Positions 14,607 through 24,000 of a stretch of DNA of 50,159 nucleotides are shown in pieces. Position 1 is the first letter of the stretch; every line of letters begins with the position of its first letter. The notes under the pieces were generated by a model that worked only from the letters and a program-made list of their open reading frames with translations, was not told where the DNA came from and ran no database searches. The position numbers and the translations under genes are program-made. The stretch is from Anaerolineales bacterium UBA2317 (GTDB lineage: Bacteria > Chloroflexota > Anaerolineae > Anaerolineales > Villigracilaceae), in assembly GCA_002345215.1 (NCBI GenBank), contig DDVH01000043.1:15502-65660 (forward strand), in the 5' to 3' direction.

Positions 14607-17471
14607 ATGTCGCCAGAAATTAATTTTGTAGGCCGTGAACCCGAGTTGAAAGAAATCCGGAAAATTATTGCGAATCCTTATGGGGATGTTCGAATTGCGC
14701 TTATTTTAGGTGAAGGTGGAATTGGCAAGACCCAATTATTGAAAAGAATCTTGGCAGAGGCTAAAAACTTTACTCGTAAAATCTTAGCCCCAGTGGAGCC
14801 ATTAGATTTATTTTCAACAGAACTTCGTAATATAGATGGTATACAAAAAAAAATCATAGAAACCATTGAAGAACTTACTGGTTTGAAAGGCAAAGAAAGC
14901 CCATTTGCTGAATACTATGAAGAAAACCAAGATACAAGTAAGCAGTTTAATAAATGTTTGCGAGCTTTTTGTGCTAATAATAAGAAGCCTCTCTTATTAG
15001 CATTTGATACCTTTGAAAACTTAGATACAGTAGCGAGCAATTGGTTATTTGAGACTGGGAGTGAAGGGCTACAAGTCCCGGGCTTGATTTGTATTGTTGC
15101 GGGTCGACCTGAAAAGGAAAACTTGAAGCAATATATCTCAAACCCTTTAGTTAAAGAAATTAAGTTACACGGCTTAACTTTGCAAGAAGCTCAAAATTTG
15201 TATCAAAGAATTTCTGATGAAACCAGTCAGGAAGATCTTTTAGGTGATTTTCTTTTAGCTGCAGGTCTACCACGAAGTGAACTGCAAAAGAATAATGAAG
15301 ATTTCAAGTGGATGTGGCAAATTACCAGGGGGCATCCACTTAAATTGGAAATGGCGTTTCGTTGGGTTAAGTTCTTGGGAGAAAAGAGTTTAATAGGCAT
15401 CACAGCTGAAACCTTTGAAGAAAGGTTGATGGAAAAAGTAGCAAAATTAGGTACTGAAGGAATGTTAGATGTAGGCAACCTCCCGGTTAGTAAATCAGTC
15501 TTTGATACTTTTGTTTTTATGGGATATATCACACGCCAATTCGATGAACGTTTCTTGCAACTGTTGGTAGAGAAAAAGTTCATTAGTATTGAATCAAACA
15601 TGGATGAGGAAAATATTCTAGAGAATTTGGAGAAATATTTCTTTGTAAAACGCCGTTCGGGTGGGGACGGGAAATATGTATTGCAACTCCATGATGAGAT
15701 GGCAAGATTGGTTCGAGAAAATATATGGCTATATATTGACTTATCAGGGGGGTTGAAACAACGTGTGCTGAAAACCGTGATCGAGTTTTATAGTCAACTT
15801 ATCAAGGAAGAGGAGAACGAATCGAATCGAAATGTCCTGCGAATTGAGCAGTTGTCGTATGTACTCATGAAGGACCTGCTGGAAGGGAAACGTTTGTGGT
15901 TTTATTTATCAGATTTGGATGATGAAGATCTTAATAGTTTGTTGCCTGGAGAAATAAAAGAGTATAAGAAACGATTTACTCCACAAGATGAATATGAAAT
16001 CCGAGCTCGTATTGCACAAGCGGAATTCGAAGCAGGTCATTTGACTCAAGCAAGAAGAGAATGGCAAGAAATTCATGAGCTTGCCGTAAACCTAAAAAGT
16101 AAAAAGAAAGATGATTGGGTAGCCAATGCCTTGTTTGGTTTAGCAAATTGTGAAAAAGATGTGAGCAAGGCTTTACGTAAATACCAAGATGCTAAGAAGT
16201 TTTGCGAGAAAAAAGCGCCACAATATTTACCGAATGTGTATTACAACATCGGTTTTACCTATCGGCGGATGCAAAAGATTCCTAAGGCTATTGATTGGTA
16301 TCTTAATGCTAAGGAAGAATTTCAAAAGAATCCAGAAGACATATCTTTGGAAGCCAAGATATTAAATGACTTAGGCTATGCCTATTCGTTGTCAGGGGAT
16401 TGGGAGAAGTGCCGCACAAATGTCAGAGAGGGTCAAAAGCTTCGTCGAGAACTCTTTCCATATTATCAGTTGAGTGAAGAGGAAATTAGTGAAAAGATAA
16501 AGGTAGAGAAAGGGATGAAAAAAGCCTGTTTTCAATTGGGATTGTCTTACAACACCTTAGGAGAAGTAGATCGATATGATGAAGCCTTGAAATCTTCTAT
16601 AGATAATTATACCGAAGCCCTCAAGATGTTTAGGGTTACGAAGAACTATCACTGGCAGGCCAAAGCATTGTTTTCTAGAGGGGAGACCCTGCGTAGAATT
16701 GCCCGAACACAATTTTGGAACGACAAGAAAGCCTATGATGAGCATATCAAAGCTGCAGACATAGACCTAACAGAGAGTTTGTATCTATGTGAGAAACATC
16801 GTGTAAAGAGTGAACAAGAAACAGCTAACCGTAGGATGGGTAGAGTTTTGCATGACCGTGCAATTCATGAATTTGAAGTAGGTAAAAATAAACCAAGGGC
16901 TATAAAATTGCTAGAGCAATCCCAAGCATATTTTGAGAGGGGCTTGGAGTATGCTCGAGAAACAAAAGATGTGTTAGAAGAGTTGAGTAATTTGACAGAA
17001 TTAGCCTTCATTGGGGATGATTTTATGGCGGTAAAGGGACTCAAAACGCTCCCGAAAGAATATCGATTTTGGTTGGATAAATTAAAAAAAGCTTTAGATG
17101 CACATAAAAAAGATAAATATAGAATTTATCAATATCCAGTATTTAGCAACCTCTACAAATTGGAAAAAGCCGCAACCGAGTACCAAGCAAAAAAATATAA
17201 AGAATCGCTTAAAGGATTTCTGGAAGCATTTGTAGGGTTGGCATCTGACCCCGGATATGGGCGGACACGGTACAAACAGCATTTTCCAAATTTGACCGAT
17301 AGGATTAAAAAGTTGCCACCAAAAGAGGCAAAGATATGGTGTAATGCTTTTATTAAGAAATGGACGAATACAAACGACGAGAGAGGAAGACTTTTATCTG
17401 AGGAAGCACTTCCTGATTTAGTAGTTTGGTGCAGACAACATTTGAATAAAATCCCCAGAAAGAAGGACTAA
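14607..17471 (+). CDS. STAND ATPase with TPR-like repeats
   Basis: 954 residues; AGGAGG 6 nt before ATG. N-terminal INFVGREPELKEI leads to Walker A GEGGIGKT (35-42) and Walker B LLLAFDTFENLD (D134), the NB-ARC-like pattern of STAND proteins. A winged-helix region follows (to about residue 420), then an array of TPR-like helical repeats (about 480-800: ALFGLANCEKDVSKALRKY, NVYYNIGFTYRRMQKIPKAIDWY, AKILNDLGYAYSLSGDWEKC). TPRs in STAND proteins normally serve as sensor or protein-binding surface. There is no separate effector domain, so the effector may be another protein of this operon. The gene ends 3 nt before the radical SAM gene. Confidence 0.75.
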   Translation: MSPEINFVGREPELKEIRKIIANPYGDVRIALILGEGGIGKTQLLKRILAEAKNFTRKILAPVEPLDLFSTELRNIDGIQKKIIETIEELTGLKGKESPFAEYYEENQDTSKQFNKCLRAFCANNKKPLLLAFDTFENLDTVASNWLFETGSEGLQVPGLICIVAGRPEKENLKQYISNPLVKEIKLHGLTLQEAQNLYQRISDETSQEDLLGDFLLAAGLPRSELQKNNEDFKWMWQITRGHPLKLEMAFRWVKFLGEKSLIGITAETFEERLMEKVAKLGTEGMLDVGNLPVSKSVFDTFVFMGYITRQFDERFLQLLVEKKFISIESNMDEENILENLEKYFFVKRRSGGDGKYVLQLHDEMARLVRENIWLYIDLSGGLKQRVLKTVIEFYSQLIKEEENESNRNVLRIEQLSYVLMKDLLEGKRLWFYLSDLDDEDLNSLLPGEIKEYKKRFTPQDEYEIRARIAQAEFEAGHLTQARREWQEIHELAVNLKSKKKDDWVANALFGLANCEKDVSKALRKYQDAKKFCEKKAPQYLPNVYYNIGFTYRRMQKIPKAIDWYLNAKEEFQKNPEDISLEAKILNDLGYAYSLSGDWEKCRTNVREGQKLRRELFPYYQLSEEEISEKIKVEKGMKKACFQLGLSYNTLGEVDRYDEALKSSIDNYTEALKMFRVTKNYHWQAKALFSRGETLRRIARTQFWNDKKAYDEHIKAADIDLTESLYLCEKHRVKSEQETANRRMGRVLHDRAIHEFEVGKNKPRAIKLLEQSQAYFERGLEYARETKDVLEELSNLTELAFIGDDFMAVKGLKTLPKEYRFWLDKLKKALDAHKKDKYRIYQYPVFSNLYKLEKAATEYQAKKYKESLKGFLEAFVGLASDPGYGRTRYKQHFPNLTDRIKKLPPKEAKIWCNAFIKKWTNTNDERGRLLSEEALPDLVVWCRQHLNKIPRKKD

Positions 17472-17474
17472 GAC

Positions 17475-18920
17475 ATGACAACGAAACCTATTCTATTATT
17501 GTCTAGTCAGTTTGCTGGAAATCCTGATAAAGATGGTGATTGTGACTGTGATTGCGCGTGTTCTAGTTCTAGCGGTTTTATTTCTGATATAGCAGTTTTC
17601 CCAAATTCTTTCCTATCCCTACCAAATTTGCACCACCAACAAATTAACGATGAATATTGTTTGATTTTCAATCCCAAAAACAATGCTGATATTGCTGTTC
17701 TTAATTCTTCAGCGTTAAATATTCTAGAATCATTTCGGTTGCCGCGAACACTTAATGATGATGAGGATAAGGACATCATTAATAAAATGCTAAGATCTGG
17801 TTTGCTACTTGCGGAAGGACTCAACGAGCAAAATTTGTGCGACGCACCTCCACGGACCCTCAGTGCTTGGCTTCACCTTACCGATAGATGTAACCTGCGT
17901 TGCTCTTATTGCTACCTTCCTCATGTGCGTGAGGATATGTTATCAGAAACAGGACGAGCGGCAATTGACGCTATTTTTCGTTCAGCCATTGCTAACAAGT
18001 TTAATCAGATTAAACTTAAATATGCCGGTGGAGAGTCGCTTTTACGGTTTCCTCTGATTTTGGAATTACATGCCTATGCTGGACAATTAGCAAAAGAACA
18101 TGGTTTGTCGATTGACGAAGTAGTTCTCAGCAATGGCACTCTATTGACTGATGAAATGGCAATAACTCTGAAGTCGTTGAATATTCGCTTAATGATTTCA
18201 ATGGATGGAAAAGGACATTATCATGATAGTCAACGCCCTTATGCCGGTGGTCATGGATCTTTCAAGGATGTTTCAGATGCTGTAGATATGGCATTGTCTT
18301 ATGAGTTAGTGCCAAATATATCAGTTACAGTTAGTAGTCGAACCGCTGAAGGATTACCCGATATTATGGAATGGATACTTGAAAGAGAACTTCCGTTCAG
18401 TTTGAATTTTTATCGTGAGAATGAACTTTCTGCTTCTCACGTAGACATGCAACTCGATGAGCAAAAGATAATAAACGGTATGAAAGCAGCATTTAAGGTA
18501 ATCGAAAACAACTTACCACAAAGTGGTTTTCTGGGCGGCATTATTGATAAGGCAAATCTCTCTACTTCTCATACACATACCTGCGGTGTAGGGCAAAACT
18601 ATCTGGTTTTCGACCAAAATGGGCAGGTTGCCAAGTGCCAAATGCATATTCGAAAACCAATTACAAATATACATGTTGAAGATCCATTGACAGTTATTCG
18701 CACCGACCAAATTGGAATCCAGAATATATCGGTTGATGAAAAAGAAGGTTGTAAAACTTGTGAATGGAAGTACTGGTGCACAGGTGGTTGTCCACTTGCA
18801 ACACATCGTGCTACTGGGCGATATGATGTTAAATCTCCAAATTGCAACATATATAAAGCACTTTATCCAGAAGCGTTGAAGCTAGAAGGGTTGCGATTAT
18901 TAAAATATTCATCCAGATAG
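17475..18920 (+). CDS. Radical SAM/SPASM protein with PqqD-like N-terminal region and CDCDCAC motif
   Basis: 481 residues. A striking segment DGDCDCDCACSSSSG carries Cys23, 25, 27 and 29. Residues about 58-116 look like a PqqD-type RiPP recognition element (ADIAVLNSSALNILESF, KMLRSGLLLAEG). The radical SAM cluster motif is CNLRCSYC (C139, C143, C146), followed by YAGGESLLRF and SNGTLLT. The C-terminal third has SPASM-type Cys (THTCG, AKCQMH, GCKTCEWKYWCTGGCP, NCNIY) for extra iron-sulfur clusters. Such enzymes usually modify ribosomal peptides. No separate precursor is obvious, so the Cys-rich N-terminus may itself be the substrate or a metal site. It sits 3 nt after the STAND-TPR gene, an unusual partnership. 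Confidence 0.8.
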   Translation: MTTKPILLLSSQFAGNPDKDGDCDCDCACSSSSGFISDIAVFPNSFLSLPNLHHQQINDEYCLIFNPKNNADIAVLNSSALNILESFRLPRTLNDDEDKDIINKMLRSGLLLAEGLNEQNLCDAPPRTLSAWLHLTDRCNLRCSYCYLPHVREDMLSETGRAAIDAIFRSAIANKFNQIKLKYAGGESLLRFPLILELHAYAGQLAKEHGLSIDEVVLSNGTLLTDEMAITLKSLNIRLMISMDGKGHYHDSQRPYAGGHGSFKDVSDAVDMALSYELVPNISVTVSSRTAEGLPDIMEWILERELPFSLNFYRENELSASHVDMQLDEQKIINGMKAAFKVIENNLPQSGFLGGIIDKANLSTSHTHTCGVGQNYLVFDQNGQVAKCQMHIRKPITNIHVEDPLTVIRTDQIGIQNISVDEKEGCKTCEWKYWCTGGCPLATHRATGRYDVKSPNCNIYKALYPEALKLEGLRLLKYSSR

Positions 18921-18987
18921 GATTATTAATAGAATAATTTAAAATCTGCTAAAAGATGTAAAAATATATTACTGCTGGACAGAAAAA

Positions 18988-20877
18988 ATGAAACCTTACA
19001 TAAGCGCATCTGGTTACATTAACGTTGTCTTGATATTGGATATGAAACGATTTGTTCACGATGATGAACAGATCGTATTTGAGGCTTTGCGAGGTACTGA
19101 AGAACTCGCAGAAATAATTAAGCATGAATGGCAAGATAAATGTTCACTAAAGGGCGTGTTTCTTTCTACAGACGATGAAAGAAATAAAAAACATCCGGAT
19201 GATAATATGAGTGCTGAGGAAATAGGATTTGCTACAGGTGTATTTCGCTCATCTTTTATCAATGATCATACTTTCCCAACATATCGAGTTAATAAAGAAC
19301 GATTTGAATTTGCAAAGCCGTTGAGGGAAAACTACCAATTTGATAACATTTTCTGGCGCTCTTGGAAAAAATGGGATATTTATATTCGTCCAACATCCTT
19401 AGGTTTTTTTGTTATAAGATTAACTTATAAACTTCCTAAGCCTCTGGCAACAGAAAAAATAGCTTCAAGTGTAATTGAACTACAAGAATCACTGGATGTG
19501 AAAAGTGCTCAAAATTGGTTGAAGGAGTTACCGTATAAATATAAAGATCAGCCTGATGTTTTGCAAAATAAAGAAAATTCTATTTATTCCTTGTTAGATT
19601 GGCTTGGGGTCGAAAAAGATAATCAGCATGAAATTAAATATGTCCCGGTTCAATGGAAGATTGCAATGGAAATATCTAAAAGATTTATTCAGGAAATTGG
19701 GTATCAAATTCCATTAAAAGATACTCCAATTCGACTTCTTGACCCGAAACCCAATATGTCTAATCCTTTATATGAATCATTTGTTATTTATCACCTTGAT
19801 GAGCTTCTTGCCACTCGAAATATTGTCCCAAGATTTAATAATAACCGAAATCAAATCAATTCAAATCCAAAAGATGAATCAGACCATTCTTCTAATACTC
19901 AGGTATCCGTTCTGATTGATGATATTCATAATTCCAATGAAATTAGTGGACATTTGGTGAACCTTATTGAAGGGTCAGTTCTTCATAAACAAGATAAATT
20001 GAGCAAAACTTCCAAAGAATTAAATTCACGTAAGATTTTTCCGATTTTGGATATAGAATATGTAGATAATGCTATAAATAATGATAAGGCATCATGGATT
20101 AACGAGCTTTGTTTGTTATCTTCAAGATCAGCATTATTTATGCCTGCGCGAAATCTCCGAACCGATGAACTACTTATTTCTACTTTGCCAAGCGCGACTA
20201 GCCGTGTCCGATACATTCGTTATTGGGGTTCTATTGAACGAATGATTGAGTTTATGTTAGAAGTACATGTTATGGCTCAGTTGATTGAAGGAACAAGCTA
20301 TAAATTATTAGCAGACTTCTCGAAAGATATGCAAGAGGCGCGTGAAGGGCTTTTTAAAGGAGATATTAAACTGAATAACGCAATATTCCGTAGCCTTGTT
20401 TCTGATGCTTCAAACCTTCGTCGTTTAGCTTCCCTTTGTCGGAATTTGGGTAATCCAGCCTCTTGGAGTCGGGCTGAATATGCCATTAGCAAAGCAAGTT
20501 ATTTGTTCGAGAAATTGGGACTTCCATTTCTGCTAAACCAAATTGATCGTAATATTAACAGTATTAATAGTACAGTTGATCATTTAGATGAATTATATCT
20601 CGCCGATCTTGCAGAAGACAATAACAATATTTCATTTGTCTTAACTCTTGGATTGGCTGCAGTATCTTTATTATTAACAATCTTAATCATTCCATCCTTT
20701 TGGGCAGACTTAACTCCTGCGGAAATTAATACTAATTCTCTCATCATTGGCATAATTAAGGTTTTTGGAAATATACTCCTGTGTATTTCTGTTGTTACTG
20801 CAGTTGGGCTGGGAATTATTGTTTTTAGGCAAGGAAAAAGAATTTGGACAATAATAAAAAAATTCCTATTTAGATAA
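18988..20877 (+). CDS. Unrecognised protein with two C-terminal transmembrane helices
   Basis: 629 residues, no family recognised. The N-terminal ~190 residues look like a mixed alpha/beta domain (INVVLILDMKRFVHDDEQIVFEAL, WDIYIRPTSLGFFVIRLTYKLP). The middle is polar and helical (FMLEVHVMAQLIEGTSYKL, SDASNLRRLASLCRNLG). Two helices close the protein: about 548-571 (SFVLTLGLAAVSLLLTILII) and about 586-612 (IIGIIKVFGNILLCISVV), with a basic tail (RQGKRIWTIIKKFLFR). A large soluble part with a C-terminal helix pair recalls the general topology of CorA-like channels and of membrane effectors in conflict systems, but no motif proves it. It is the last gene of the run, 67 nt after the radical SAM gene, and may be the membrane partner of that set. 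Confidence 0.6.
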   Translation: MKPYISASGYINVVLILDMKRFVHDDEQIVFEALRGTEELAEIIKHEWQDKCSLKGVFLSTDDERNKKHPDDNMSAEEIGFATGVFRSSFINDHTFPTYRVNKERFEFAKPLRENYQFDNIFWRSWKKWDIYIRPTSLGFFVIRLTYKLPKPLATEKIASSVIELQESLDVKSAQNWLKELPYKYKDQPDVLQNKENSIYSLLDWLGVEKDNQHEIKYVPVQWKIAMEISKRFIQEIGYQIPLKDTPIRLLDPKPNMSNPLYESFVIYHLDELLATRNIVPRFNNNRNQINSNPKDESDHSSNTQVSVLIDDIHNSNEISGHLVNLIEGSVLHKQDKLSKTSKELNSRKIFPILDIEYVDNAINNDKASWINELCLLSSRSALFMPARNLRTDELLISTLPSATSRVRYIRYWGSIERMIEFMLEVHVMAQLIEGTSYKLLADFSKDMQEAREGLFKGDIKLNNAIFRSLVSDASNLRRLASLCRNLGNPASWSRAEYAISKASYLFEKLGLPFLLNQIDRNINSINSTVDHLDELYLADLAEDNNNISFVLTLGLAAVSLLLTILIIPSFWADLTPAEINTNSLIIGIIKVFGNILLCISVVTAVGLGIIVFRQGKRIWTIIKKFLFR

Positions 20878-21023
20878 TCTAACATATTGGATTTTATTCA
20901 AGATAGCATATTACTTATGTTTTTTGATTTAATCAATAATATAAAAACTCTGCTTTTAAGATTTTTTCATGTTACTAAAATAAAGCAATCCTATTTTCTC
21001 TAACACTCCTCCAATATTCCCCA

Positions 21024-21049
21024 TGCTATAATCCCTTTCCGTGAAAGGG
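21024..21049 (+). promoter_or_regulatory. secA promoter (extended -10) overlapping a palindrome
   Basis: TGCTATAAT (21024-21032) is a perfect extended -10 element. A 7-bp inverted repeat CCCTTTC/GAAAGGG (21033-21039 with 21043-21049) follows at once; its right arm includes the ribosome binding site AAAGGGA. It could act as an operator at the transcription start or as a small hairpin masking the ribosome binding site. Confidence 0.55.
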
Positions 21050-21056
21050 ACTAAAC

Positions 21057-24000
21057 GTGCTTAAGAACTTCGTAAAACTATTCAGTGGTGACCCCACAAA
21101 AAAGACCGTTGAACAATTTCAACATTTTGTAGAGCAAGTGAATGCGCTTGAGGCTGAGTTTGAGGCTTTGAGTGATGATGCGCTCCGTGCTAAGACGGAT
21201 GAGTTTAAGGCTCAAGTTGCTGACGCGATTGAGGGAATTGAAGATAAACAAGAACGCCAAAAAGCGGAACAAGCTGTACTGGAAGAGATTCTCTCCGCGG
21301 CATTCGCAGTTGTCCGCGAGGCTTCGAAGCGCACAATTGGTTTGCGTCACTATGATGTCCAAATCATCGGTGGTGCGGCGTTGCATTATGGCAATATCGC
21401 CGAAATGCGTACAGGTGAAGGAAAAACTTTAGTCGCCACCATGCCAGTTTATTTAAATGCACTTACAGGACGTGGCATTCATTTGGTAACCGTCAATGAT
21501 TATTTAGCGCGTCGTGATGCACGTTGGATGGCGCCGATTTATCACGCACTTGGTTTATCCGTTGGTGTTCTGCAAATGGCGGCGGTGACCGAGAATGGCA
21601 AAAAAGCATTCATTGTTGATTTTGAAAAAGAATCTCCGCATGAAGACCAACGTCATTTACGAATGGTGGATCGAGTTGAAGCCTATAACGCCGATGTAAC
21701 CTTTGGAACGAACTCTGAATTTGGTTTTGATTATCTGCGCGATAACATGACCATGCGCCTCGATGCGCGCGTGCAACGTGGTCATTATTTTGCCATCATA
21801 GATGAAGTGGATAATGTGTTGATTGACGAAGCGCGTACGCCGTTAATTATTTCTGGTCCTGCTTCGGGTGATTTGGAATGGTACGGACGCATGGCGCAAG
21901 TGGTGAAACAACTTCGCCCTGAAGATTATGAAATGGAAGAAAAGAATCGCAACATCAATTTAACTGAAATTGGTGTCAGCCGCGTTGAGTCTATTTTAGG
22001 GATGCAATTAATTGACCCTGAACGTCCAGAAGATTTAACGCCAGATCAAGCCCGCCTGATGGGTTATTTACAACAAGCCTTACGCGCACAATATTTATTT
22101 CATCGTAATAAAGATTATCTTGTGCAAGCGGGTAAAGTCGTTATCGTTGATGAATTTACTGGACGTTTGATGCCAGGTCGAAGGTGGAGTGACGGTTTGC
22201 ATCAAGCAGTGGAAGCGAAAGAAGGCGTAAAGGTTGAGCCTGAATCGGTGACGTATGCTACGGTCACATTGCAAAATTATTTCCGCATGTATCAAAAACT
22301 TGCAGGCATGACCGGTACTGCATTAACCGAAGCCGAAGAGTTCAATAAAATTTATAAACTTGAAGTTGCGCCTGTTGCGCCAAACCTTGAATATCAAAGT
22401 TATGGCAAAGATGCGCTGCTGGTTGAAATCAAAGCGAAAGATGAAGAAGGCTATTCGTATTCATATTTTGCAAAAGCAGGTGAAGAGTCTCCGCTTTTTT
22501 ATCGCCGTAAAGATTACCCTGACATGATTTTCAAAACAGTCGAAGCGAAACTGCGCGCGATTGTCACTGAAATTGTTCGCAATCATGCTTTGGGTCGTCC
22601 GTTGTTGGTGGGTACTACTTCGGTTGATTCTTCTGAAAGATTATCAAACCGACTCAAAGCCGAACCAGTTCGTCGTTTGATGCAATATGCCTTAGTGCGT
22701 GACCATTATCTGAAAGCAAATAATTTAGAAGAAGACGGACGCCTCATTACTGACCTCGTCCCGTTCAATGAATCGATAGATAAGATTACGCCTGATGCAT
22801 TGCGGGCGTTCATCAAACCGCATGGATTAACCAACATCAGTTTGGACGATGAAAATAATTTGGGCACTGTTTTAACTTTATTGAATTTACCAGAGTCTGC
22901 CAAAGAAAGATTGAAAAAAATATTTCAAGGTGGCGTGCCTCATCAAGTTTTGAATGCTCGCAAGCATACTGAAGAATCACAAATCATTGCGGGTGCGGGT
23001 GCATTCGGTGCAGTGACGATTGCTACCAACATGGCAGGTCGTGGTGTGGATATTAAACTTGGTGGCGAAATTGCCGAAGAAGTGATTTCTGCTGTCAATA
23101 GAGTATTAAGCAAAGCAGGTTACAAAGACCCATTTGATATGACGTTACAAGAACGTCGTGAAGCCTTGCAAAAAATGGATTCAGCAAACTTTGGTTTGTA
23201 TGAAGCCGAAATTAAACATTTCTTGGGTTATTTTGAAGATATGGCACGTGTGAAAGAATTAGGCGGCTTGCACGTTATCGGTTCTGAGCGTCATGAAGCC
23301 CGTCGTATTGATAATCAGTTACGTGGTCGTGCGGCACGTCAAGGTGACCCGGGTTCTTCACGTTTTTATCTTTCGATGCAAGATGATTTGATGCGTTTGT
23401 TCGGCGGCGACCAAGTTGGTAATTTAATGGGTCGCCTCAAGGTGGATGATTCACTTCCATTAGAAGTGCGTTTGGTGAGCAGTATTATTGAAGGTTCACA
23501 AACACGTGTGGAAGGCGCGAACTTTGACGTTCGTAAACATTTGTTGGAATATGATGATGTTTTGAATAAACAACGCCAACAGATTTATGACCAACGTGAC
23601 CGCATCTTTGTTAAAGAAGATTTGAGCGATGACATTAATGAAATGCTCGAAGCCGAAGTGACCAAACGTGTGGAAGCAGGTTTAGCAGATGAAGAAGGCG
23701 CGTGGCGTTTAATCGCTTGGTTGGATCAAGTACAACCTGCATTTGAGTCAAAGAATGGTTTATATCCATCCTTTGGATTTAAGTTGTTATTGAATCAAAT
23801 TGACCAAAATGATGTTAAGAACTCAATTTTAAACATCATTTCTAAATCTATTGAAGCTGAATATGCTCATGCCAATAAGGCAATTGAGAACTTAATTAAT
23901 CGAACGCAAGAAAGTTTAGAAACCCAAATCTCTGACCGTGAAGATGCGTTGGATGCGTACTTCCAAACTTTGCGCGATATGGAAGAAACGCCACGTCCGC

